Positions 1 to 10,965 are shown, counted from the stretch's first letter. The stretch is DNA of 49,032 nucleotides from Dichomitus squalens LYAD-421 SS1 (GCF_000275845.1 NW_006766908.1:361374-410405), one strand, 5' to 3'. Notes: generated by a model not told the origin, from the sequence alone. Made by a program: numbers and translations.

Positions 1-640
1 ACCTGTGTCTGCGTTCCAGGACGTCGCAGCAGAGGTAGAAAGCCAGGAATCGCGCTCTGAGGACGATAGGAGTGCAGCAGCGCAGCCAGCACTGACAGCG
101 AACTCCTGGAGTGGGTCCTGGTCGCACTGGGAGGACTGGGAGGCCGCTTGCTGGGTCCTGGTCTTGTTTGGGCAACAATGCGAGCGTTGAGCAGCATATT
201 GAGTCGCCCTGACACTGGCATAGCGTTTAGCCCTGCACTGGTCCTCAGGATGGCCTAGTCGACCGCAGAATGGGCAGGAGGTGGAGGGGCCAGCCTTGGG
301 GAGGGAAGGGTTGCTGGAGGGAACCTTGGGGAGGGAAAACGACGCAGCAGGGGTGCGCGAAACCATGGTGGGTGGTCGATGACGTGGCAGGGGTCCGACG
401 GGCGAAACAACGAAGCGAGGGGACAAAAACTGCGTCCAGGAGGACAGAAGGATGGAGGCAGAGTCCCAGAGCGAAAATGCGACCAGCAGGGGTTAGGAAG
501 GCGAGCTGGGGACCAGGGAGCGGTTGGACAGGCAGGGATGGACGTCTGAGGCAGCTAGAGCGCAGGGCTCATAACCTGTTAGCTGCAGTGGGCCTCAGAG
601 GGGTCACAATGGCCTAAGTCGAGCTCTGTAAGTCTTAAGG
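1..640 (-). mobile_element. Degenerate LTR-retrotransposon Gag remnant with CCHC zinc knuckle
   Basis: On the minus strand, positions 276-235 translate to CPFCGRLGHPEDQC, which has the Cys-X2-Cys-X4-His-X4-Cys spacing of a retrotransposon Gag zinc knuckle. A second, poorer copy lies near 630-590 and keeps LGHCDPSEAHC. No long open frame joins them, so this is a relic rather than a working Gag gene. An LTR-like end from the same kind of element lies just downstream at 952-1134. The knuckle spacing is seen directly; assignment to an LTR element is inference. Confidence 0.45.
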
Positions 641-951
641 ACTGCAGAGTCGGCTCAGGCGCAGATGACGGTGCACAGAGCACGTGGGAACTAGCTAACA
701 CGACCATACACTACGTGGCGCTGGAATGGCGCCAAACGGACCAGAAGTGCGTAAGGTAGACACTATTCTAGAGTGCAGTCAGATCTACAGTAATGGAGAC
801 TACCAGTGAAAGAAATGTAGTATCTGTATGGAAACGAGAGTTGTGACTATACGAAAATTATTGTAGATAGCGGACAGCGCGAACTATGTATGGCGCGATG
901 CGGGACTTGGTGCGATTAAAACCGCAGGCGCTACAGCACTGGCTCCAACAG

Positions 952-1134
952 TTTTGACCTCTTGTCTCCAGGTAAGCCATTGCGTATTTTGCTCTGCAGA
1001 TACTTGCTCAATACACTACTTATCTCCAGTCCCGTCTGTTGAGCTCTGCTCCAGTCTCACTGCGATCAGAGTCCGTTGGCACTTCTGCCTACATTGCTTG
1101 TTCTCCCCTACTCGCTCGACAGTCAGTCGTAACA
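952..1134 (+). repeat. LTR-like 3' end fragment, family shared with 3955-5548
   Basis: This stretch is repeated, with divergence, in two separate pieces at about 4203-4275 and 5452-5548. It ends in GTCAGTCGTAACA, the same end as the insertion at 3955-5548, and so carries the CA-3' terminus expected of an LTR. Directly after it, 1135-1152 forms a CACAGC/GCTGTG hairpin that recurs in inverted orientation at 4777-4794. It is probably a solo or truncated LTR; no target duplication was found here. Confidence 0.5.
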
Positions 1135-3067
1135 CACAGCTTGTTGGCTGTGAAAACAACTCAATACAGAGTTTGTTATTGTGTATAGAGTTAAGCTGCC
1201 AGCACAGCATTCATATCATGAAGCATACTCTATAGTGCACTCCATATTATATATATAGCCCTAGACATTACACTTATGCAAGTTCTAGCAGGTGGAACTC
1301 AAGGTGAGGTGTCACCACTTTGTCCAAGTCCAGCAGTGATAGATATATATATAGTACTTGTGGAGAGGACCTGTGCAATCTCTAGTGGTGCAGTGGCATA
1401 GAGCACCACTCAGAACAAGAGTGTTAGCTAAAGGTGAGGTTGAGGGTTTAAGACTTGCTAAAGACATTTTTAATATATTTTTTCCAGCACTTTGAATACA
1501 TCCCGGGCTTATAAATAGATGATGTTGAGGTCATACAAATCATTTCCACACTAGTCATAAATTATAGACCTACGCTAACAACTGCTATCAATGTCTACTA
1601 TAGTACTATTTCTGTCTACCATAGCGCTATTTTTGCATTAATTTACATTATTAGTGCAATTATATTTGAGAACCTCTTGATTTTGCACTATTTTTTACTA
1701 TCTGACTAATATGTTTAATAAGTCCTAATATATACTCAATAGATGTAATTTTTCAAGATGGTTTTTACAGATGCAGGAGTTTAATTCTCATATATTCTCT
1801 ATTTGTATTGAGGTTGAGCATGACTCCAGGGGCGTTCTTGATATATGGCCCTTCTTATACACCTTTTGGAAGCAGTGTCTGCATCAGTCTCCTGTAGGTC
1901 GATACTATTGTGCAGTGGTCTTGTACACAAATACCCAGAACTGCTTCCACCCCAACCAAATTGTCTTATGTTTTAACTGTTGCCTGCTAGAGCTTGAAGA
2001 GTACTTTCACTTATAGTCAATCTTGCTACATATACTCAATATCACATAACTACATAGCACATTGATCATGTCTACTCATTCTATTTAAGGCTAGCCGGCT
2101 AAAATCTCCACAATTTTCTTCTACATAGCACACTGCGTCTCACAAAACTTCTTGAAGATACTGATCATACGATTATTGTGCCGATGGCGCTCAAGCTGCT
2201 CTGCTTTGCACATTTATTGTCTCTCCTCCTAGGATTTCTCCAATGCCTGAAGAGTTGTCCTGATAGTGTTTTGTCAAGCTGACATTACTTGAAGTAGCAG
2301 ATGCGATCAGCAGCCTCCTTACAATTGCGCTTTCTGGATTACCAGCTCTCCTTGTCCTTGCCATTGCTAGACATATCTGTCTTGCTTAACAAGGACTCGG
2401 TGTCAGAACCGACATTCATCCTGCACATGGCAGCATTTTAGAAGTAGGCTTCTTGGGCTGTCTTCTCCTCCTTCTCCTTTCGAATGAAATGATTAATCTA
2501 TTACTGTCAGCAAGGTGCATTGAACTTACCTTTCACACCTTCGCATGCTTATTTTTGTTGATGTGGGAAGGTCCATCTCTCAATGCAGTAAACTGGTTGA
2601 GTTTGACTAATATAAAAATCTCAATTGATGGATGCTCTACAAGAGCACGGATAATGCTAGACCACAGATCTAGATTCTATAGAAGTACACTGAGCAAGTG
2701 CGAAAGCATCAAAAGACTTACCACATGAAAGTTAATCAACTTCCTGATTTTATACTTAATGGTGTCAGCACTAGAGTTCATGCACAGCTGCTATGCGTGC
2801 AGTGCAGCCATGACCTTGCTCCAGGCATGGCCCTTGGCCCTATGCTCTGCAAGTACATATTCTTTGAAATAGTCACTGTGACCATCTGCTGAAGCTCAAG
2901 CAATTAAAAGCACTGCGGCTAGATGGGAGAGGTGTCATGCTCAGGGCTGGGAGGATGCTTGAGGCTGTGAGGAGAGTGCTCGGGGCTAGGAGGGTGGATG
3001 AAAGCCAGGAAAAGCAAAAACTGTGGAGAGTCCCATATGGCATAAGGAGGGTTGGCATTAGAGTTGA
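1135..3067. other. Repeat-derived gene-free DNA
   Basis: AT-richer sequence with no credible gene. The open frames present are short and lack recognisable domains. It contains one tRNA-like, SINE-type head, listed separately at 1381-1460. The rest is probably old transposon DNA, but I could not assign a family. Confidence 0.5.
1381..1460 (+). repeat. SINE-like tRNA-derived head (copy 1)
   Basis: TAGTGGTGCAGTGG (1383-1396) resembles an RNA polymerase III A box followed by tRNA D-arm sequence, and GGTTTAAGACT (1445-1455) a decayed B box, at tRNA-like spacing. It shares TTAGCTAAAGGTGAGGTTG-type sequence with the minus-strand copy at 3375-3442. It cannot fold as an intact tRNA, so a tRNA-derived SINE head is the likeliest reading. 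Confidence 0.4.
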
Positions 3068-3374
3068 CATCAGGAAAATGTCATAGACTTGTACAGGCAC
3101 TTAGGGTACTTGGCCAAGTACCTCAAGTACCCTAAGTACCCTAAGTTCAATGGACTTGGCTAAGTCCAGTGGGTTGACTTAGCCAAGTTCTGGTACTTGG
3201 CTAAGTTCTCTCAAGTCCTTGCTCAAGTTGCTGCTCAAGTACACTGTGAACTTAATACATGAAGATGATATGAGTGATTTGCTGTAAGGTAAAATTGAAA
3301 TAACAGTGCTCTATATCATTGTCAAGTGTAGAACATTTGAAGGCAGGTGCAACCGCCATAGAAAATATTACTCA

Positions 3375-3442
3375 TACAGAAATTTGAACCGGCAACCTCA
3401 GCAGCTAAAGACCTATGAGACATCTTCAACCACTGCACTATG
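3375..3442 (-). repeat. SINE-like tRNA-derived head (copy 2)
   Basis: On the minus strand, TAGTGCAGTGG (3440-3430) matches a pol III A box and GGTTCAAATTTC (3390-3379) a B box. Between them is TTTAGCTGCTGAGGTTG, also seen in copy 1. It looks tRNA-like but does not fold into a functional tRNA. Confidence 0.4.
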
Positions 3443-4586
3443 GTGGCTTATATAATTATAGCCTATAGCATAACTATGTACCAGCATTTGCTGGACTTGG
3501 CAGAAATTCTTCACTGCCCTCTCTTTTATCATAGCAGAACTCGGACAGCTACTACTGATACTATAATTCTAGTGCTGCTATTCAGGTGCTGCACTTCTAT
3601 ATCACCCCTTTATCAGGCAAATAGAGCAATTTATAGTCTTCTGTTAAATGACATTGCCTTTCTTCTAATGGGCTCTATTGCTGCTCCCATAGACTTCGAA
3701 CAGACCACTCTACAGCTAGTATATGGATGTTTGTAATGTATCTAATCAGATAAGAAGTATCCCAGAAGTGCAACCAATAGAACACCAATCGATCAATTCA
3801 AGTCAAAGTACACCTAAGTCAACCTGTGAAGTCTAAGTAGTGGTCTAAGTACCTCAAGTATACAGACTTAGTCCAAGTATGTGGACTTAGGCTCAAGTAC
3901 AGAAACTTAGGCCTAAGTATTCAGACTTAGGCTTTAGTACAGGACTTAGGCCTATGTCACAAACTGCCCCTATGGCGCTACATTTCCTTTTCGATTTGGA
4001 CCATGGCCTCGTACATTCATCCCTTGTTCTCTATTCGGTGTGGCTTCCCCTTATTTGCATATGGACAATAGCTCCCTTTGTGTTTCCCTTCGCTATTGTC
4101 CTACGTTCCTTATACTCTGTATCCATGGTGACACTATTGTTCTCTAGCACCCATTGTTTGTTCCCTGTATATAGCTGGACCCCTTGCTACCTGGAGACAC
4201 TAGTTTTGACCTCTTATCTCTAGGTAAGCCATTATGTATTTTGCTCTGTAAATACTTCGCTCAATATATCCTTGTATCCAGCTGTTACATCTCATGCCTA
4301 AGTCCCTCCGGAACTCCGTCAGACACCACACTAACCCTGTCGGACCTTCAGACTTGCCTACAAATAGCTACCTAGGTACTGGTTTCCATCTCCTTTCCGG
4401 TCTCCAATGAGAACCATGTGGTTTTCTGAGTGTCTGCTCTGTCTCCGCTGGAATGTCCGTTTTTCCATATCAGTGCCTAACACCACTTACATCACAGCTC
4501 CACTTAGTGTCGGTGTTCCGCCAACTCCGGTCGGACCTCCTCCTCCGATATCTCTGATTTGGACTTTAGGGACGCTGGCTTCGTAG

Positions 4587-4594
4587 TATATAAA
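4587..4594 (+). promoter_or_regulatory. TATA box inside LTR-type sequence
   Basis: TATATAAA in a pyrimidine-rich U3-like context, inside the insertion at 3955-5548. It resembles an LTR promoter. No downstream coding sequence survives. Confidence 0.35.
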
Positions 4595-5179
4595 CCCCCA
4601 GACTTAGCATGGTGTTTCTCAGTTCAGATATCTCGTTACCTCATCCCCTGTCTGCTACACTCTCTGTTACCTTACTGCGATCTATTTTTTCCGCCTCCGT
4701 CTGTTCTCCGCCGGCTCTCCATTCCGTCCTTTGTCCGACCTCCAACTCCGAAATCGAGGACACCCTCAGGATTTGTCACAGCCAACGAGCTGTGCCACCA
4801 AACAAATAAGGGTAAGCTTACTGGTGCAGAGGTTGATGCTGAGAAGCAGAGGTGACACAGCAAAGAGATGTGAAGAAGTATGTTCCCTAGACTAGAAGGG
4901 GCAGTGAGGAGGTAGGGCTGCTAGCTACCTACAGAGGAGATGGGTGATTGATGAGAAGATCAAGTCTGAAGTTTCCCTGCCTCAGACTCCCTACTATATA
5001 TACTAATACAACGGTGCACAGACCAGGTACCTATTGACCATCATTTGATCAGAGTTCTCTGCCTCATGTCCTACCCTCTGACCTGCCTCATGGTGACCTT
5101 ACGACTAATACCTGAGTCGTGCTGAGTCCGGACCCCTTCCAATGAGTAAGCGCTCCTGCTGTCACATCAGTCACCTGCT

Positions 5180-5245
5180 GGTGAGTGAGGATGGGCGCTC
5201 CCGGCCGTCATGAGGTCTGGGGTTCGATCCTGGCCCCTCCACTTT
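5180..5245 (+). repeat. SINE-like tRNA-derived segment (copy 3)
   Basis: GGTTCGATCCTGG at 5221-5233 is a near-perfect pol III B box / T-arm, preceded by GTGAGTGAGGATGGGCGCTC, a weak A-box-like stretch. The arms do not pair as a full tRNA. It differs from copies 1 and 2 and could come from another tRNA. Confidence 0.35.
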
Positions 5246-5968
5246 CTGATATGAGTTGTCCGCAGTCAAGGTGAGCATTTGTCCTAGTACACATGACCCT
5301 CAGGTCACGTGGCATGAGAAAACTGTGACAGGATCCTCAGGGTGTTGCCAATAGCTTTGCTGAAGTCCTCTTCCCGTGTCCGCCCAGTCCCAACTCCGAT
5401 CCCCAGAACCCTGGAACTCTGGCGGCACAGATTTATCACTAGCTCTGCCTGTTGAGCTCTGCTCCAGTCTCACTGCGATCAGAGCCTATCAGTGCTTTTG
5501 CCTGCCTCGCTTATCTTCCACTTACGCACTCAACAGTCAGTCGTAACAGCCTAGATATGTGAACTTGAGTCTAAGTATAGGTCTAAGTCTGTGACATTTT
5601 CCTGATGGATCTGGAAATGGCATGCACTGAAGTTTACAATAGGTGGATAAGGAAGTAAAATACAGTACTTACATAGTAATATGCACCCGCACCTTGATGG
5701 TAACTCCAGGTCCAGCCAGGTAGAAGATGCTTCTCAGCTTTATTGGGCATGGTTGCATTGCAGTCAGATGGGATGATAGTTCAGTTTTAAGTTTTCGAGC
5801 TTGCTCTTCTGTAACAAAGCTGGCTAATCAGAAAGTGAGTTAGACACCAAATGGCTCATCCGACATCGCACCACTGGTTCAAAGATCGGGCAGATCCAAT
5901 CTGGTTTTGAACCGGTTGCGAAAGGACTCTAATGTAGCAATTTGTTTGGCGGGGCATCTACCCGACAG

Positions 5969-5973
5969 AAAAA
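5969..5973 (-). terminator. RNA polymerase III terminator of tRNA-Pro
   Basis: A run of five T residues on the minus strand, one base past the discriminator region of the tRNA. Confidence 0.7.
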
Positions 5974-5974
5974 G

Positions 5975-6058
5975 GGGCCCAACCGGGATTCGAACCCGGG
6001 ATCCCTTGCATTCAGAGCGTCACCCAAAGCAAGTATCTTACCTCTAGACCATTGGGCC
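5975..6058 (-). tRNA. trnP-TGG: tRNA-Pro(TGG) with 12-nt intron
   Basis: The minus strand folds into a complete cloverleaf. The seven-base acceptor stem is GGCCCAA paired with TTGGGCC, with C as discriminator base. The anticodon stem is CTTGC/GCAAG and the T arm contains GGTTCGAATCC. The anticodon is TGG (6026-6024), reading proline CCN codons. A 12-nt intron (6022-6011) sits after position 37, the canonical place for eukaryotic tRNA introns. The spliced length is 72 nt before CCA addition. The A box (TGGTCTAGAGG) and B box are intact and a T5 terminator follows, so the gene looks functional. Confidence 0.93.
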
Positions 6059-6845
6059 ATGTATGGGATCGCATGTACAGAGTAATAGCTATGTTTAGTA
6101 CGTCTTGTGTGGGGCTTCTGCGGAGGGCAGCCTCAGACGCATTTCGCAACTACGACGGCTACCATCTCACAGCTACCTCCTCCCTCCCAGCTACCATCTC
6201 ACAGCTACCTTCTCCCTCCCAGCTCTGCATATCAACTACAATGTCTGAAGGGTCCACCATTGCTCGTCCTGCTTCCGCTCATCTCCAACCGAGTCGTCGC
6301 ACCGTGTCTCCCATTCACTCTCAGCAACCTGCGCCCGTGACAGCCATGTCTACCCACCCAGACAAATCCGCAGCAAAGTTTGGCCATGCTGACCGTATCC
6401 GTGGCGGCTGCATCCCATGCCCCGTGCGTATCCCGCCTCCGTCGCCCTCCTCGTCTCATGCTGACTGTGTCCAGGACGGGAGCATCTGTTATATCATCCC
6501 TATACCTTGCTGCTGCTGAGACGATGCAGCTCCATACCCCCTCGCGCTCCCTGTCCCCTCAGTCACTGGCATGATTGCCTTGCCCAGGACGTGCCTATCA
6601 TATTGGTCCTTCCGGAGCGACTGTACAACGGACATCCACTTTTTTGTAGCTATACGAACTCCTGTATCAGTTATCTCGGCTATGCCATTCGTTCCGTTGT
6701 CGGTTTCAGCACCCCCCTTTGCGTGTTCTCGCCCTATATGCGACAAAGTGCTGCCCAGGCAGCGAATTCACTCTGACAGTGAGAAGCGCTCTGCTGGTGA
6801 ATCTGCGTACCCCTCTCCGGCGCTCGTGACTAGCATCAACTCCTC
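6059..6845. other. Intergenic region upstream of recyclin, with a 32-bp tandem duplication
   Basis: No convincing gene. A 32-bp unit starting CTACCATCTCACAGC is duplicated head-to-tail at 6159-6190 and 6191-6222 with one mismatch. The rest is promoter-type sequence shared by the tRNA and the recyclin gene. Confidence 0.5.
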
Positions 6846-9800
6846 ATGGACAAGTTCGCAACACTTGAGCCCGTTCGTCTGTACAAAACACCCTCCTCTC
6901 CCAATCCACAAGGTCCCAAACGATTCTCGATCCATAAGCCTAGCTCGCAGCACGTTCCATCTCACGCTAGGACCAAGAGTTATGCTCCCTTCCAGCTCAT
7001 CGGCCGGCTCCCTGTGGACCTCCATATCCTCATACTCACTTTCCTGTCCGTGCCCGACCTCCCCGCTTATGCTCTATGCTGTCGTGCTCTCGGAACTCTT
7101 GCAAAAGACGAGCGCGTCTGGGAAGCCCGATGGAAAGCATTCGGAGTCGAGAGGTACAAGCTGGACGACGTCCTGGATGCTCTAGAAGAAAAGGTCAAGG
7201 TACAAAACGGACTCGCGAAGAACAATGTGCCCCCCACACTCGCAACTGAAACTCTTGACGACGAGTTCGGCGACTTCACTTCCACCAATGCACAATCTGG
7301 AGAGATGGGTGATTTCGTCGGCGCGTTCAGCTTGTCCACTCCCCGCACGTCTGCCTTCGTCCTGCCGTCGTCGAAAACGTGTCGTACGCTCTATATACGT
7401 GCTCATACGCTCCTCAAGCCGCTTGTCCCCGCCTTGTCGTCTCCCCCGCACGCAGTCCTGTCTAACCTCTTCCCGTCGCCTGCCCCATCTCTCCGGCGTC
7501 AGGCGCACACCCTTCGGCTCTTGACCCTCTTCCTGTCGTCTGTTGTAAAACCACTCCGGAACTGGCAGACGCTAGCGTCGGCCCTCCGCGCCGCCGTAGA
7601 TCGTTTCGAAGACGGTTTGCTCACCGCGTTCGACGTTGCAGATGGAAAGGGAGACGAAGCGGGCATGCACGAGGCTGCAGAGGCGAGCTGGGAGGTCTGG
7701 GACGGTTCCGGAGGGGAATGGGAGTTGGGCAAGGTATGGGCTGAGAAGCGGGAAATCTTCTACGAACAGGGCAAGTGGAAGCCCCTCGACAACTTCACGT
7801 AAGCCGCTCAGCTTTCTCTACTCGTACCTTCATTCATTGCCCGGTGTAGACAGAACTCTGAGCTCGAGTTTACTCCCATGGACGACTTCATGGCGGATAT
7901 CCTAGCCGCACTGGAGGAACACGGCTCTCGTGCGATACGGGTATTCCCATCGGAAGCGAACGTGTTGATATCCTTTGCTGATCGCTTGGCAAGCGAGGTT
8001 GTAAGTGAACGTTTCACGCGGTCTATGATCTGGCAACGTCATTCTGAGGCAGCTACCGCGTTAGGTTGGGGAATACATCACGACGTTGCTCACCCGAGCC
8101 CGCGAGGTCTCCAATGAAATCTTCCTGAAGGCTGCGGCTGCTACCTTCAAGGAGTCTTGGCGCATGGTCGATACCATCATGCAAGTTGCTGCCGCTAAGG
8201 AGCATTCACAATTTCCTAAAACAACAGCGGAAGATGTCGTGTAGGCTGCACGTTTATATCGCCACGGCCGTTGTGATTCTGACAATGTGATCAGGTATAG
8301 GATGTTCGAGCCAAATATGGACGAATACCTCGACGAAGAAGTGGAGTATGTGAAGCAGAGCTTTGAGATGACATGTCGATCTTGGGAACAAAAGGTCGGT
8401 CGTCGGTCCACCGCAATCCAGGCGACATTCTTTTTCTCACATCCAATAGCTCTCAGAGCGCAAGGGTACTGCAGGGGTCCCTGCTAACGCCGATAATGCA
8501 CGTTTTCTCAGCTCACACAATCCTGCGCAAGTCAAACGCACAGTGCTCGCCTCATTTACCGATGTTCTCCTGCTACCTGTGACAATCGTCCCCAAAGCGG
8601 TCGGTGCCGCGATCACCACCGGCAGTACGGCTGCGGTGCAGGGAATCCAGATGCTCAATCCGCAACGCTGGGGTGCGCAAGCCCCCGCTGGACCAGGATC
8701 ATCCCCTTTTGCTCGAATGACGTCTTGGAACGCGAACGCAAAGGATGGCTATGTGCGCGATTTTGAGAAGGGCGGAGATGGTATGTTGTTTGATATTGGC
8801 GCAGACGAGGACGAAGAGCCCGCCGCTGCAGGCGACTCCAGCACCAGTGAGAAGACCCCTCGATGTGGGTGGTTGTGTTGCTACTCTCTGCGGGTCATCA
8901 TTCAAAAGTTCCTCCAGCCTCTTTAACAGCCTCGCCCACGGTGGAATCGAGTAGTACGGCGCCTTCATCTCTACAGTCAACTCGAATGTCGACGCCGAAC
9001 CCAGGCGCACCTCCGCCCACGTTGGACAACCTAGATCTCCTTCTTTCCTTGGACACGGCTTTGGAACTGATTCATGCAGACCGGGAGTCGCTCAAGCGAG
9101 CGGAGACGTTCTCCGGATACCCCGGATCCTATGGGCATCGCGTTCGAGACACCATCGAAGAGATATTCGTTCTCCTCCTACAGGCGTTAGGAGAGCGTCA
9201 TATCAAACCAGGTTTCGGGATGTACGTTACCGGATTGGCTGCTACCGTCGCGGGGCACTGACGTATGTTACAGCGCAATCGAGCAAATGAAGTCATATAA
9301 ACCTGCTGAGCATGATGAGACCAAGAGCGTCGCGCCGCTACTGCAATTCTTTGAGCTCGTCCACATAGGTGATACAATGCAGTCAATGATTCAAGTCTAT
9401 TTCGACAAAGAGCTAGTGGGTCACCCTTCGCGTTCTACTTGTTGGCTTCCATATAAATGCTAGTCCGTAGGCCCCACATATTGATAAGACGGATTTCTTG
9501 AATGCCGTTGTGCGGGAGAAGAAACATTTCGAAGACGTCTTGGATGACAGCGTCGCTGCTGGTCTGAATGCCGCGACAGACGCGCTCATGACCCAAGTGA
9601 GTCCACCTCTACAATGCGTTACGAGTTTGCCGGAAGGACGTCCGCTTCGCAGGTAGAGCACATCATTCAGAAACTCACAAAGCCGCGCGAGTACTACCCG
9701 GCGGAAGATGGACCGCTGGACCTGGGTCCTACCGAGGGGTGTCGGGAGGCGATCAAGTGCTTGCAAATGCACTGCCAGCTGCTCAAGGGCAGCACGAACA

Positions 9801-10300
9801 AGGAGGTGCTCGAGGTATTCTACCAAGAGGTTGGGATACGTTTGATTGCGTAAGTGTTCTTGACCTGATGTGTTGCATTGCGTCGCGGCGGCTGAGTTCC
9901 CGCAGGATTCTACAGAAGCATATCAAACGCCAAATCATATCCTTGAACGGCGGATTCCAGGTGATCGCGGACTTGAACGCATACCACGCGTTTATCACTT
10001 CGCTGCGGGTGCCCAGCATCGCCTCCGAATTTGCGTACCTGAAGATGCTGGGGCACGTATATGTGGTGGAAGACGCCAAGGACCTTGCGCAAATCGTGAG
10101 GGATGTGACGCGATACGGGGGCGCATATCGGCCGGAGGTGGGTAGGCAGCGAGCTGGGCTGTTGTGAAACACGGTGACTGAAGTATTGGCAGGACATATA
10201 CGAGTTTATTCAGCGGCGGTCGGACTGGAAGAAGATTGAGAAGACGGTGGACAAGACGATGTACAACCTGTCCTTCAAGGAGGACTGCGTCGTCTGCTGA
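6846..10300 (+). CDS. rcy1: Recyclin-1 (Rcy1), F-box plus Sec10-like exocyst-type protein
   Basis: Eleven exons encode 963 residues; introns are 7799-7849, 8001-8064, 8241-8294, 8395-8449, 8865-8929, 9222-9273, 9416-9470, 9597-9652, 9850-9905 and 10138-10192. An F-box lies near residues 54-100 (LPVDLHILILTFLSVPDL). A long alpha-helical Sec10-type region follows, with ELVHIGDTMQSMIQVYFDKE and FEDVLDDSVAAGLNAATDAL as family-like blocks. The protein ends CVVC, a CaaX prenylation signal, as yeast Rcy1 also does. Known family role: recycling of plasma-membrane proteins such as v-SNAREs from endosomes, and an SCF link through Skp1. The start was chosen as the first ATG in frame with the F-box. All intron phases agree, so the model is strong; the first exon edge and exact N-terminus are less sure. 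Confidence 0.88.
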
Positions 10301-10463
10301 CCGGCCCGGACTCCGGCGCGCTCCTTTCTGACGTCAGCTAGACGCCTGCACCGGCGCAGCGAGCGCACGTGTCTTGCCCAAACCGGCTTTATCTCCTCAA
10401 CCGCATCGCTCCTTCACCGCATCGCCGCCGTCCGTCGTCTGCAGCTGCTCTCCACCCGCCGTC

Positions 10464-10965
10464 ATGTCCGTCCCCGAGTTCTCTCTCCGTCTCCAAGAAG
10501 GTAACAGTCGTCGCCTCGAGTGTCGGATCTGACAATCATAACTGAGGCCCACCAGGCATCCAGGGCGGCTTCGCGCCCCCCACGCCCAACGCCATCATCA
10601 CCGTCACCGCGATCCCCACCCAGAACTTGCTCAACATCACCAGTGCAGTCCGTCCCAAGGGCACCCCATCTCTCCAAGACGCCGTCCCCAAATCCATCTC
10701 CGCTGCCAATGATCACACCGTCGCCCTTGTCACCGAGCTACGCGAAATACTACAGTCCATCCCCACCGAGTACCCTCCTGGCGTAGAGGACATCTACGGC
10801 TTGAACACCAGCATCGCCTTCGGCACCGATGGCTTCGAGTGGGCAAACGGTGGTCCGCAAGGCTGTGGCCATGGCGAGAGTCAGGTCAAGCCGACCGAGG
10901 AACAGAAGGCCAAGTTCAAGCGGGCGGTTGAGATCGTCAAGGAGCTGCAGGCCAAGGAAGCATAG
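10464..10965 (+). CDS. Small conserved-looking protein of unknown function
   Basis: Two exons (10464-10500 and 10556-10965) encode 148 residues. The 55-nt intron has GTAACA and CCAG borders. The protein starts MSVPEFSLRLQEGIQGGF and ends in a lysine/glutamate-rich helix (EEQKAKFKRAVEIVKELQAKEA is the last part). The middle contains TELREILQSIPTEYP and a glycine-rich stretch with ANGGPQGCGHGE. No signal peptide or membrane segment is visible. It follows recyclin by 163 bp on the same strand. I do not recognise the family. The clean splice phase and low ambiguity of frame support a real gene. Confidence 0.7.

Larger units (their letters stand above)
3955..5548. mobile_element. LTR-type insertion with 5-bp target duplication GCCTA
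   Basis: The insert begins TGTCACAAACTGCC, ends CAGTCGTAACA, and is flanked on both sides by GCCTA (3950-3954 and 5549-5553). This is the 5'-TG...CA-3' and 5-bp duplication pattern of LTR retroelements. Its first and last parts match the LTR fragment at 952-1134, but about 1.16 kb of extra sequence lies between them. The extra part includes TGTGACA-starting ends in inverted orientation (4780-4758 and 5324-5346), a CACAGC/GCTGTG hairpin (4777-4794), a TATA motif and a SINE-like head. It encodes no recognisable protein. Confidence 0.55.
3068..5607. mobile_element. TIR DNA element with subterminal repeats, split by an LTR-type insertion
   Basis: A 23-bp inverted repeat bounds this segment: CATCAGGAAAATGTCA plus tAGACTT at 3068-3090, and its reverse complement at 5585-5607 with one mismatch. 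Just inside both ends lie dense degenerate ACTTAG/AAGTAC motifs (3095-3245, 3790-3950 and 5555-5590), typical of subterminal transposase-binding repeats. Without the insertion at 3955-5548 the element is about 0.95 kb and has no transposase gene, so it is non-autonomous. It also carries a SINE-like head at 3375-3442. No clear target-site duplication flanks the TIRs, so the superfamily is unknown. Confidence 0.55.
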
